Position numbers and translations under genes: made by a program. A stretch of DNA of 64,000 nt from Notospermus geniculatus (lineage: Eukaryota; Nemertea; Pilidiophora; Heteronemertea; Lineidae). The notes beneath the pieces are model-generated. The model made no database searches and was not told where the DNA came from. It saw only the letters and a list, made by a program, of their open reading frames with translations. Positions 32,728-43,012 of the stretch are shown here, piece after piece. Position 1 is the stretch's first letter. Each line of letters starts with the position of its first letter. The stretch spans positions 485,505 to 549,504 of the forward strand of contig NMRB01000188.1 in assembly GCA_002633025.1 (NCBI GenBank), in the 5' to 3' direction.

Positions 32728-33369
32728 CTGAAATTACATCAGTATAAACAAACTTCAATTATATTCTTCAAATATTCTTTCTCTTCATGTCGTTTTTGTT
32801 GTGTTCTGCAAAGTGAAAAAGTCAAAACATTGTCCTTCTCGGGACACAATGTCGACCAATATCACCATGCTCTTCCGCGGTCTGCGTGGATACAATATGG
32901 CTGCCATGGCGGCCATCTTGGATCAATGGCGGCGTTGGGAGCCATCTATGTCGGATGACCAGCATTGTCCAATTCGACAAAAACTGGACTGTAAGCTAAG
33001 AAGCCCACGTCACAAAGTAAAATTTGATCTACGGATAGAGACCATAGATTGAAGACGTTGTATTTTTCATCTTGGATCAGAGAATAATAGGGGGACGGAT
33101 TAGGCTTTGGGTTTAGTGTTTCAACGACATTGTGCTGGGTGATTGTGAGTCAGTGGATTATCGTCGATGTTATAGTAGTGAGAGATCCAGCTTGAGAAGG
33201 TAGTATGACCTTCAGATCCCGTAAATGGGCTTCATACGTGGCTACAGGCTTCCAATACACGACCACCCCTGTCCTTGATTCGCTCATTTTATTTTCTGCA
33301 TGATAGTTCAGCAAAATGTTGTCTACAGCAAGTTTACATGTCGAGCAACCTGGTGCACCTTTCACTTAC

Positions 33370-33402
33370 ATTGATCACAATGGGGTCATTGATATTGTGT
33401 TG
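33370..33402 (-). CDS. Candidate 33-bp exon, minus strand
   Basis: A clean acceptor (CCTTGCTTAATTTCTAG, with GCTTAAT as possible branch point) and a canonical donor (CAAT|GTAAGTG) enclose 33 bp that are open only in phase 0, encoding QHNINDPIVIN. It fits in phase with 32682 downstream and with 41560 upstream. A 71-codon frame (33150-33365) begins just past the donor in another frame and is judged fortuitous. Confidence 0.35.
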
Positions 33403-33837
33403 CTAGAAATTAAGCAAGGATGTCGCCAATTTCCTAAATGATGCCAGCAGCACATACCCAATTACACTTTCGAAGGAGTTCATGGCCATAGAGTTGTATT
33501 GTGTGTCGCCAAGGTACATCGCACCTGGAGGTCAACTATCATCCTTGGCGTGGGCTTACATGTAGCCTACATCAAACCTCCACGCTCTGGCGTTGGAGGC
33601 AAGAGAGGAGGGGCTTTTAGTGTGGAGGATGAAAGGAACTTTTGTCCGATCTCAGCCCATGCTGGAACTGGCCAGGAGACGCCAAAGACCGGTCACAGAG
33701 TCAGCTCTCAAACTTTGACTACCGGTACCCATCAAAAGATTTCGTTCAATTTTATGATTCCGTTATTTTGTTCGATTTGTTCTGGTTCTTTGGATTACAG
33801 AGGCAAGGTCAAACATTAATTTTGCTATTTCAACTGT
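33403..33837. other. No supported gene
   Basis: Plus-strand frames of 73-106 codons overlap each other and lack splice signals. Not called. Confidence 0.35.
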
Positions 33838-33965
33838 TTACTTTGATGGGTGTTGGCGATTGATCGATGCCTAATGCGAGGGTCCGTGGGTTCGAGTCCG
33901 GTAGTAAGCTATGTCTTTCACCTTAGAAACCCGGCGTTTTTTTATTTCATGGTTACTTTGATGGG
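33838..33965 (+). mobile_element. SINE family S, copy 2, with 13-bp target duplication
   Basis: TTACTTTGATGGG lies at 33838-33850 and 33953-33965 around a 102-bp insert. The insert contains ATGCGAGGGTCCGTGGGTTC, GAGTCCGGTAGTAAGC and CTTTCACCTTAGAAACCCGG and ends in a T-rich tail TTTTTTTATTTCAT. GGGTTCGAGTCC is a canonical tRNA B box. Confidence 0.92.
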
Positions 33966-34033
33966 GTTCCTTGCTTTTGTCAGGCTCCTACTTGCAGGGT
34001 AAACCAGAGGGTCCATGTTCTATCTTTTTGTTT

Positions 34034-34205
34034 AAAAATGGGACTTAAAGCTGAACTGCATGAACAAAAACTGGAGATCCGAGCACTAAAAAAAGACCAC
34101 CACGCCACGGTGGTGGTCAAGAGAAATGCAAACGACCATAAGGCACCTTCAAAACACCTCCGAAACATGATAGACAACCAGTTCAGCTTTAAAATCCCCA
34201 TTTTT
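34034..34205. mobile_element. Foldback MITE, 172 bp
   Basis: AAAAATGGGACTTAAAGCTG(AACTG) pairs with CAGTTCAGCTTTAAAATCCC(CATTTTT). A strong central hairpin, GACCACCACG/CGGTGGTGGTC, lies at about 34097-34120. Confidence 0.85.
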
Positions 34206-35975
34206 ACATAGCATCGTAGTCACAAGGTCTGTTGAACACAGGGAATTTGATAGAGTTAAACATTTTGCAGGACGTGATACATGCATGTATCTTTTGGCGC
34301 AATAACAAACACGACATGCACGATGACGATGTCCACAATATGCAAATTTCTTGTTCCATTTCCGCAAGAAGCTGCAGGATACTAATGCATATTTAGATCT
34401 ATTAGAGTACTGTCCACAGGAATAGACCACCAGGACAAAGCTTCTCCCATGGGTCAGTCTGAGAAAGGTTGGTGCCATATGCGCTGCATTGTTTAGTTCC
34501 AAGAAACGAAAAAAGGATTTCGAAATGGCTGTGACGAGGTAAAAACCTGGGTGAAGCACAATAAACTGACGTAAGAAAAAATACGAAGGAAATTCGAGGA
34601 GATATTTGCCCCAAAGCGATGGGCTCATTTGCAACAGATGGAAAAATAATAATTATTGTCATTTTTCTGTTCGTTCTAAGAATTCGTCTATTTATAAGAA
34701 GGGGAGGTAAATCTTCGAAAGAAAATAATAATTTCTTCCTTTTTAATGATATAATATGGTTATACCTAAAACACACCTCTGTTATTATGAAAAAAAATGC
34801 CATGTGATGACGAATCCCATGGCTCAACTTTGTTTCAATTTCAACCTGACAAATATCATCATTTCTTAAAAATCACGGATAGAAGGCCTTGACCAGTTTC
34901 CTCTTGCTGACGTCAGGAATTAGCATAATTACACAAACATGCAGCGTTAAAGATAGACGCCCTTGGTATCATTCTTCGTTTTATCAGAAATATACAAAAA
35001 TCTACACTTGGTCTCATTCCGAAATCATCCTTGGAATTACTTTTTGAAAAAAAACACGAATCCCTCATTAATGCAGTGTGTATTCGTTTCTCCACAAAGC
35101 ACTCATGTTGAATACGGCTTTGGGCTCCTTGGTGTGTGATAAAAAAGTAATTTGGTATTCGAATGGCAGCAGCTATCATCATTATGCACGGAATACATGC
35201 CTACCGTCACATGTTGAGGAAAAACATTTCTCAGTCAGAGAGGTATTTCTTCGAAGTACACTCTGGTAAGGCACGAAACATCCCTTTCGTCCGAGTGTTG
35301 GTAAAAAATTATTGCACAAATTCATATATGATTAGGAAGGTGATGAACACCATTTTCTAATTGAATGTTACTATATATATCGGAATATGACTAGTGCTAG
35401 TGGGAGTATTTTTGTCAAATGACAAATGAACAAGGAAGAATCGATTTTGTTGTAATCTGTCTAACAAAACCGATAACAAAAGAGGTTACACACACAGTGT
35501 TTCGATTTAGCAATACCCATCATGCAAATTTTCTACTTCTAATTTTCAGAAACCTGCTCAGTACCCTGAGGCTTGTACTTTATGTTTGACATTTCCATAC
35601 TCGTAAACGCCTTCTGATCCTTCTGTCGACTACGATACACGAATTTGAAGAAAAAGACAGTCATGGCTTTAAATTCAATGTGGCAGACTCCGGCGAGACG
35701 GCAAAATCCATGGCATTTAGATATAAAAGAAGTGATTTCAAATGTGCTATCAATTAGATAATGATGTGGAATTGTGCAACCTGCAAAACCACAAGTGCTT
35801 TTGTAGACAAATGACGATTAACTAAGCGAGCTTTTATGAAATACATAGCCAAGGGATGATGTTTAAAGCTGTTTTGTACGGGGGTGTCCGTGTGCATGTA
35901 CACCTACATACACACTGTCACTGATAGAAGTCCATAACAAAGTTAGGTTTTCAGTGAACTTTTGACTTATCTACA
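34206..35975. other. About 1.8 kb without supported gene
   Basis: Contains the longest open frame of the window (161 codons, minus, 34149-34634). It overlaps a foldback, has no domain and no splice context, and is rejected. Nothing else is recognised. Confidence 0.35.
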
Positions 35976-36202
35976 GCCGCCATTTTGAACTAACCTCGAA
36001 CCAGATGCAGGGTTTTATCAAATGATTGTAAATGACATAGCCTAACTCTGTGAGATCCAATTGCTCACTGACAAGAGGCAGAGGCCTAGCGTGCCCCTCA
36101 AAATAAGTCGGAACATTGAAAAGCCGAACAAGTTCGGACACTGTTACGGTTTGTTTGTTTATGCCATGATCGAGGCTATGGCAATTTTTTCAACATGGCG
36201 GA
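35976..36202. promoter_or_regulatory. Two opposed YY1-like sites
   Basis: GCCGCCATTTTG at 35976-35987 is a perfect reverse YY1 core (CAAAATGGCGGC). CAACATGGCGGA at about 36191-36202 is a forward near-match. YY1 cores in animals often sit just downstream of transcription starts. No gene start is visible beside them. Confidence 0.25.
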
Positions 36203-36337
36203 TTTAACTGGCGCATGCTGGGCCGGACCACAGGAGACTGCGTTTTTGCATTATTTTTTTTGCATTTGGTTCCCAGTACAAGGGATTTGGGGAATTAAAC
36301 GTTTTAAGACTGCCACCATCGGCTCATATTGCAGCGA

Positions 36338-36503
36338 CTGTGGCGACTTAGGAGGGCGAATCACCGCGAACTAGAATGAAATGGTCCATGGACCATGTGC
36401 TCACCCCTTTGGACATAATAGTGTAATGACAGAGAGAGTTGTACATGGTCCATGGACCATTTCATTCTAGTTCGCGGGGATTCGCCCGCCTAAGTCGCCA
36501 CAG
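36338..36503. mobile_element. Foldback MITE with CTGTGGCGACTTAGG ends, 166 bp
   Basis: The arms (CTGTGGCGACTTAGGAGGGC, then ATGGTCCATGGACCAT) are complementary over about 60 bp with two or three differences. Each arm contains the self-palindrome ATGGTCCATGGACCAT, so several alternative folds are possible. Confidence 0.9.
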
Positions 36504-36721
36504 TGTGACAGGGGCTTAAGTCACTGGAATAGTCTCGTATTCAACAGAGTACTTTTCAAAGCAACACTCCACACAAAAGTCACTTACTAATTCAGACACT
36601 TCGAGATAGCTTTAATATCAAGGTGGGCCGACTGTCAAATGGACTACTGTGTTGACTGCTTCGGACTGTCAATCTGTATATGAAAGCCTAAAGCCAGTTC
36701 TACCTAGACTAAAGGCGCTGC

Positions 36722-36889
36722 TCCACGTGACAGTTTTCTGTCGAATGTTTGCTGTCAGATAGTCAATTATTGCTATCAGACAGTAATAACTGCTGTCATA
36801 CAGTCACGAGAGCTGAACAGCTTCCACGGGATAGTCTTTGGACAGTTACTATCTGACAGCAAACTTTCGACAGAAAACTGTCACGTGGA
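36722..36889. mobile_element. Foldback MITE with TCCACGTGACAGTTTTCTG ends, 168 bp
   Basis: TCCACGTGACAGTTTTCTGT and GCTGTCAGATAGT are mirrored on the right with one mismatch. GACAGT and ACTGTC motifs fill the interior. Confidence 0.9.
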
Positions 36890-37481
36890 ATGCTGAAAAA
36901 GTAACGTCGTGAAATAAGCCTGACTGCTTCCCGTACCGTAGCGGCACCCTGAGGATCAGAATAAATAGCTGATGTTCGGACATATTTCAGCCGACTGGGC
37001 TGTTACATCTCCTCGTAACATAGCAACCCATCCCGTCCTCTAAAATGCTTGAGTCCTGCAGCCGAGCCGAAGGACACCTAGAGACTGAGAAGAGAATATA
37101 GATCGGCAGCTTTTTCCTGGGTTCGCTGCAACCTATGACAATTTACAGCATCCAGATTCAGCGAGCATCATCCCAGCCTAGCACAGTTAACTGCATCAAG
37201 ATACGTTGCCATAGTAACGGACTATTATTATCCCGTTGCAGCAGTAACCACGAGCGTGAGCCGCCAGTCTTCAATTATAATGTTTTAAGATGAAATACAG
37301 CGGAGGTGAGCAAGTGCTATGCGGTCCATCATGCTCTTGGTCTATAAATAACTCAGTAGCTGCCTGGGCTCATTTGCATAATCCCAGGGTCCAATTACCA
37401 TCACGATCATTCATCTCGTTTGAATATTCATGAGCGTGAACGGTAATTAGCATAATGTGTGTTCCAGTGACCTAGATTACG
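36890..37481. promoter_or_regulatory. Enhancer-like block with RFX and octamer motifs
   Basis: GTTGCCATAGTAAC (37205-37218) is a full RFX X-box and GTAACATAGCAAC (about 37015-37027) a weaker one. ATTTGCATAAT (about 37372) is a POU octamer, and GGTAATTAGCATAAT (about 37442) contains a homeodomain TAATTA core. The block lacks the repeats that surround it. Motifs were read by eye; no conservation test was possible. Confidence 0.35.
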
Positions 37482-37750
37482 ATCTAATGCAAATTCTTTC
37501 TCGTATCTTTTATCTCCTGCCGATTGGCTCCGCTGCAACTCACAACTTCGACCGGTTTTCGGGTCGGAATGGAAACAGTAACAGACATCGGCCAGCTTCT
37601 CTTTCTAGACAGGAGATGCAGGGCAAAATATTCGTATTCAGTTCTTATGAAGTTACCAAGGGTCCGGATAAAGAGAATCATAAAGAAGTTTTTAGAGAGT
37701 GAGGCAGACTCAGACTTTTTTCAAAGGAGGGCGTACGAAGAATAAGCCAG

Positions 37751-37897
37751 GAAGGCCCGGTTGCACCAGTCGAGTTTGTGCTGAAGCTAACCTCAAAGTC
37801 GTTCTCAACCTCAAATTGTAATGGCAAATCATATTACTAAGTTGAGGTCAACCTCAAACTTAACTTTGAGCATCGCTGGTGGTGCAACCCGGCCTTC
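37751..37897. mobile_element. Foldback MITE with GAAGGCCCGGTTGCACCA ends, 147 bp
   Basis: GAAGGCCCGGTTGCACCAG pairs with CTGGTGGTGCAACCCGGCCT(TC), and internal CCTCAAACTT / AAGTTGAGG motifs also pair. The GGTTGCAC end motif is shared with the element at 55676. Confidence 0.85.
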
Positions 37898-38173
37898 GTC
37901 TAACAAGTCCTCTTTTCGTTCGGATGCTGCGTGTACCCCCCTGGCCGTTGTCCATTTTTACTTGTCCTTCAACCAGCAGTACAGAGTTCACCTTCCTGAC
38001 CGGGGCCATTTCACAAATTGTTAAGAGTTGTAAATTCTTTAATGGAATTTCTCTCAACTGTTTTTAGGCATTCAATGTGTGGTCCGATGAGTTGTTAATG
38101 ATGCTAGTAAACTTTTATATTACATATATATACAGTCCATTTTGATGTTGCACTATTTTCATTCTAAATACAG

Positions 38174-38223
38174 ACGTAGGTCCTACTTCTGCACAATTGG
38201 CAAAGCAATTACAATTGCCTCTT
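38174..38223 (+). CDS. Candidate 50-bp internal exon
   Basis: A strong acceptor (GCACTATTTTCATTCTAAATACAG) and a canonical donor (CTCTT|GTAAGTATG) bound 50 bp. One open frame encodes VGPTSAQLAKQLQLPL and looks coding-like. A second, RRSYFCTIGKAITIAS, is also open, so the frame is not settled. Family unknown. Confidence 0.3.
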
Positions 38224-38401
38224 GTAAGTATGCAATGATATTACCATGGGTGATTTCTTTGTAGGCTTACAAACCGTGAAGTACATGCGTGAACGTCACC
38301 AACTTAGGCCTTGGACCTTGTCACCAAGTTTCATGGCGGAGGGATACGATAAAGAAATCAAAAGCTCCTTTGTATCAGGATAAAATAGTTCCCTACCTTT
38401 G

Positions 38402-38455
38402 GCATTGGTAAGACAATAGTTACTATTGTAATGGCTATTGGGTAAGACAATGCCT
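38402..38455. repeat. Small inverted duplication
   Basis: GGCATTGGTAAGACAATAGT is echoed by CTATTGGGTAAGACAATGCC in both direct (GGTAAGACAAT) and inverted (GGCATTG/CAATGCC) sense. Confidence 0.6.
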
Positions 38456-38882
38456 ATGGTGGTAGCGAATGGACACCGTGTAGGCGATAAACCAAAGACA
38501 CTTTTCTTGTGTCTTTCGTTATGTAAATGTTGCCGATTAGTTTTTCAACATAGTAACATGTTTCTTAACCAGAAGCGAAGCAGACATGACTTAGTCATGG
38601 AGGGTTTTCATGTAATAGACAAGTGCATTCTCTGTTCTGAAGCCAGCTTTAGGCCCGCTTTATACAGTGGAACACTTGGCAAATCTTAAGAAACTGATGT
38701 TTTATTTGGTCCCAGAGCCTGGATTTCACTTTCCTGCCATTGTAAAGGGTAAAGGCAAAGGTACTGAGATTCTTTCACCTACGAATTTATCAGTCCAGTC
38801 CTTTGTTACATTTTACTCAAATATTAGTATGCCCCCCTTGGCAGCAGTCACATCAGCGCATCTTTCTGGCAATGTGTCTATG

Positions 38883-39050
38883 CAGGGCCGTATTTAACTT
38901 TTTGGTCCAGGGGGGGGGGCAGGAGCCTCTCAGGGGACACAGAAGACCTCTTTTTGCCGTTTTTTGCCCAAAATCCGCATGAAAATCACGTTTTTTTGGT
39001 TGGCTCAGGGGGGCAACTGCCCCCCTCGCCCCCCTTTAAATACGGCCCTG
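38883..39050. mobile_element. hAT-like foldback, 168 bp, with flanking CTATG
   Basis: CAGGGCCGTATTTAA and TTTAAATACGGCCCTG are the inverted ends, each flanked by CTATG (38878-38882, 39051-39055). CAGGGCCG-type termini are known from non-autonomous hAT elements, but those usually duplicate 8 bp, so the assignment is tentative. A G run follows the left end. Confidence 0.75.
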
Positions 39051-39159
39051 CTATGTATTTTCTAAGAGTTTCAACCCCAGTGTCATTCCACGCTCTCAGA
39101 AGCTCATTCCAGAGAGTTTCCTTAGAGTTATTCAACATTTCCAAAATGCAGTATGTTCC

Positions 39160-39400
39160 TAAAGCATGGCGCACACGAGCGATTTTTTGAGCGATTTTCT
39201 AGGCGACTAGCCTTGCGACTACAGGAGCGACTGAACACATTTTTAGTTTTTTTTACACGTTTGTGACAAATGCTTCCTTGGAAGATCAGTTATGTGGTGG
39301 ATGACATAACTGATCGACCTCAAATGTAATTATCGCATGCGACCTAGTAGTCGCATTGGTAGTCGCCCCCATTTTAGTCGCTCGTGTGCGCCATGCTTAA
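39160..39400. mobile_element. Foldback MITE family C, copy 2
   Basis: TAAAGCATGGCGCACACGAG and CTCGTGTGCGCCATGCTTAA are inverted complements. The GGCGCACACGAGCG core is shared with 11677-11842, and GTCGC/GCGAC motifs recur inside. A nested hairpin, GATCAGTTATGT / ACATAACTGATC, is at about 39278-39315. Confidence 0.88.
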
Positions 39401-40202
39401 GAAATTGACAAAGGTATCATGCAGGTGTCTCCGGAACATTCATAATACAATATCAGTATGGTTGAAAGTTCCAGTAATGAAAGAAACGATGGTTTCATGG
39501 CTACATTGGGGTCATTTCATTGAAATTTCTGTAGTAGTTTTATGAATACGGGGCCTGAATTTAAAAATCTGGCCAGTCTTGACTTTTGTACAGAGGGTGT
39601 AACGAATGAAGATAAAAGAGATTTTTTAGATGTTGTTGACATGAAATAGGCTACCATCTGATTGAATTTTGGCCACCCAGCTACCTCCAACAACAAGAGG
39701 GTGCGTACGCATGGACATCCTTACAGATTATCTTGATTGAAAATGCCCGTGTACGCGGCACTAGAGGGCGACTTCTTTCCAGGAAAAGTTGGCATAAAAG
39801 TACCATTCGCACACGACGCTACTGAAACAAGATGGGTTTCCTGGAATCCGCCATGTTGGCTTTTGTCCTGTGCTGCTGGCCAAGCAGCGGCCAATCCCTC
39901 GCAAATCAACCTACACGTAATATATCACACTTTTTGATGCATCTTGACCCCAAAAATTAAAATACGCGCACTTGCCCACGAGTGAAACTGCAGTGCAACG
40001 CCAGGCGTTATTTTGGTGTAGGTGATGTAGCCAGATACAATGTCTTGCGGGTCGTAGGGACGAAAATGGCGGCAATTACCAGGGAGGCTTCCCAGGTGAC
40101 AGATTAAGCACTGAAGTCGGTGAGCAAAATTTGTTTTCTGCTTTGTTGGCGTAAAACGGAAGAAAATGACCAAGATGGCAGAAAGGCCATGTTGGTGACA
40201 AA
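39401..40202. other. No supported gene; YY1-like motifs
   Basis: CCGCCATGTTGG (about 39848), AAAATGGCGGC (40063-40073) and CCAAGATGGCAG (about 40168) resemble YY1 sites. No exon is called. Confidence 0.3.
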
Positions 40203-40346
40203 GGGTCGTATGCTAGGGCTTCAGCCAGACTTTCATTCAAGTCTGACTTTTCTCAATGCTTCAAGCATAGACTAGAAAGTCTCACTAACTTCAGCTATAC
40301 CTTAGGCTAAAGTACGACTCGGGAGTACGACCCCAGCATACGGCCC
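40203..40346. mobile_element. Foldback MITE with GGGTCGTATGCTAGGG ends, 144 bp
   Basis: GGGTCGTATGCTAGGGCTTC pairs with CCCCAGCATACGGCCC. Inner GACTTTCATTCAAGTC and AAGTCTGAC motifs are also palindromic. Confidence 0.8.
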
Positions 40347-40984
40347 AAATTCGTCTCGCCGGCAATCGGAATATCAGCCTTGACGCCAACGTATCGCCCT
40401 TCTGGCTCATTTATTGGCTAAACCTCTCTCAGGAATCGCATGGAGTGGATAGACCAATGTGTCAACTCTGTTCAGAACGACAAACGGAAACAACCATGAA
40501 GATATTGCTCAAAGAAAACAAACAACATCACCGCATCAACTTGACGCCGTCAACGGCAACTTCCCATACGTGCGCGAGACTACACTTAATGATTGCATTG
40601 CACTGGTTTGACCCTACAGGCGCATGTGCAGAAAGGGCACTTCACTAAACGACAAATCAATTGTACGGGAGCGTTTCAAAAGTTATTTCCTTTTTTGTGT
40701 CTCGTGGAAATGAAGTTTAGGTCTACAAGCTGCACGTAGGATGGCCGGCCTCTTCACGGTCCAATGGGGCATCTTCAGCAGCAGTCAATGACTCCGTTCT
40801 CATGCTGTTGACATAATCTACCCTCCTCATCTCGGAGGATAGGCCATGTGAGTGGAGTGACGGAACTGTACAGGGTGTTTCAGGAAATGCACCTCAAAAA
40901 AAACATTGCCAGTGCTTGCAGAGTGGGTTGATAGACACAGCCAACAATGAGAAAGGGTATTGCTAACACGAATGTTGGTGTGGA

Positions 40985-41180
40985 CTTGTAATTCATGGGC
41001 GTGGCCCATTCGTGAGTTGTATCATGATATACATACACCAAAAGCGACAGTGTCAGGATATCAAGAGCCTGCTGTGTGGTCAGCAGTGCCGAACAGACTG
41101 TACCGACAGGATAAGGTTGACCCCGCCAATGCCAGGCCCAGGCCACTGTGATCGAACAAGTGCGATTTTCGTGGACATAA
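40985..41180 (+). pseudogene. Degenerate coding-like repeat, copy 1
   Basis: A plus frame contains GYQEPAVWSAVPN and DKVDPANARPRPL. The corresponding frame at 56440-56630 contains RYPQPVVWSADHH and EKLDPGIARPLSPY. Differences include synonymous changes (AGG/AGA, CCC/CCT, GCA/GCC). In copy 1 the match appears to continue in another frame (CDRTSA), implying a frameshift. The family is unknown; it could be a transposon-derived ORF. Confidence 0.45.
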
Positions 41181-41404
41181 TACCGCCTGGAACTTATATA
41201 ACTTGTGTGACTGGTGAATGGTCGCTGACTAGCAATAATAGAACAGGCTAGGCTACATGTAACTCCAACAAAAAGCCGGTCACTTTTCACTAAACATATT
41301 GGAAGTCAATCTGTGCCTAATAGTAGCATTGGAGACTTATGCACTGGCATGAAATATTAGATTAACTCCAATTTACAAACAATGTCAACCATCAAAGACA
41401 ATGT

Positions 41405-41432
41405 ATTATGGGTAATACCGATTACCCATAAT
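41405..41432. repeat. Perfect 12-bp hairpin
   Basis: ATTATGGGTAAT and ATTACCCATAAT are exact complements around ACCG. Confidence 0.85.
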
Positions 41433-41559
41433 CCCAAGCAAAAGACGTTATGTCAGTTGGCATGATCTTTATCTCATTGGTTGATCTGTGGCCACGAAAA
41501 GGGCCTTGGCTTTCTGACGAATACCTTTTATTGTCCATTAACTGCCCCCCCCCACTCAC

Positions 41560-41621
41560 CCCCTCGATCACGAAGCGAAGACCTTCAGGAAAACCTTGAA
41601 CTTGACGGTATGGCCTTTGCC
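41560..41621 (-). CDS. Candidate 62-bp exon, minus strand
   Basis: On the minus strand a C-rich tract and ATGTTTAG precede the segment, and GAGGGG|GTGAGT follows. Only one frame is open (2 bases in, phase 0 out), encoding QRPYRQVQGFPEGLRFVIEG. The phase fits the next minus-strand candidate at 33370. The homopolymer-rich neighbourhood (poly-C at 41544-41553, poly-G at about 41635-41648) argues for caution, since this could be an old element. Confidence 0.25.
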
Positions 41622-42699
41622 CTAAACATTTGTCGGGGGGGGGGGGGGGAGGGGTGATTTCCGGCTGTATTCGTTCCGCTCATCGAAAAAAAGGGCGAGT
41701 TAAAAGCTTATCATTGCTGACAAATCACCAAAGACCTGGGGGCAACTTGCTTGGCTTCTTTTACCAGCTACATCCGCCACCAACAGTGTACCTAACACTG
41801 TTTTCATTGCTTCAGGGTCTACATTAAGATATATCATCGCTTAACGACAATCCCCTTTTTCAGAGTACGACAATACCTTAAGACACGGTATTATCATGAT
41901 TATAAGGCTTTAATACCATTGTAAGAAAGATTGACAATGCTAGGTATTTGTAAAACATATTTTTTTACCCAAGAAAGCGATAATGCCCAAGAAATATGAA
42001 AGAGATCCCAATAGGTAAGGATACAAGTATCTTTGTGAAAGGCATTATACGAAGACCTGCAATACTGGGGGCCAAGATGGAAAACAGCAAATTGTTGGAC
42101 AAAATTTTCATACAGCCCTTGTTTCGTTGGTGTTGAGTCATGACAGAGCCAAAAGGCAGGCCTACCGCTCTGCAAAGTGATGTAACAGAGGTCCCAAGAA
42201 CTCCGAATACAAATTGCACAACAAGGATCTCACGACGACTACAAAATGCTTTTCCAACGACCGTGCTGCCCCAAGCAAGGCCACGTAAAAACGTCGAACG
42301 GTTTTCAGATGAGCCTTTTAAAGACTGCTTTGAATAAACAATTCATTCCTTCGACTTTTTGTTTTCTTTCCAACAGAGAAACAGGAAGGACATCTAATCC
42401 AAAGTGTTTGTCAAGACATGGAGGGGAAAAAGAGAATGACATATTCACTTCTTAAAAGTCTCGACCATAGCCAGTGGCCAATTTTCCCAATTTTTTCGTA
42501 AAAAATCACCAGAAAGTTGATGTTGGTGGACATTTCTCGGCAATCTTTGTTCAACGTGTCCAACGTTAGTCTTTGGACTTTCAGCTGTGGTTGTAGGGAC
42601 GTAATATGCAGATGCGCATATGCAGGAGGAGAATGTCCTCCTGACATAGGCCAATAGCGTTTTGTGAAATCGAGCCAAGAACCCTACACAAGACGGAGC
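41622..42699. other. No supported gene; homopolymer at left edge
   Basis: A G run at about 41635-41652 is followed by frames of 65-93 codons on both strands without domains or splice support. Confidence 0.35.
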
Positions 42700-43012
42700 G
42701 GTTGGTTCTAAACGTGGCACTGGCACGCTGGCACTGGCATCATATTATGGCCAGGAATCATGAAAAAAGGTATATTTACCTACCAGTTATTTTTTGGAAG
42801 ATAATAGGGCCAACCAGTTTAACATGGATCAATTATGTTGCAAAATCTAAAAAGCTAGAAAATTTTTAAAAAAAATTTCAACATAATTGATCCATGTTAA
42901 ACTGGTTGGCCCTATTATCTTCCAAAATAATAACTGTTCGTATATATTCATTTTTTTCATGATTTTTGGCCATAATATGATACCAGTGCCAGTGCCAGGT
43001 TTAGAACCAACC
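42700..43012. mobile_element. Long foldback with arms of about 150 bp
   Basis: GGTTGGTTCTAAACGTGGCA at the left is mirrored by CAGGTTTAGAACCAACC at the right. The inner GATAATAGGGCCAACCAGTT then TAACATGGATCAATTATGTT is mirrored exactly. GCACTGGCA is triplicated in the left arm and present fewer times on the right. The loop is AT-rich. Confidence 0.9.

Noticed and set aside
34149-34634. 161-codon minus-strand open frame, the longest in the window
   Set aside because: No domain, no splice context, aberrant Cys/Leu/Phe-rich composition, and its 3' part overlaps a foldback element.
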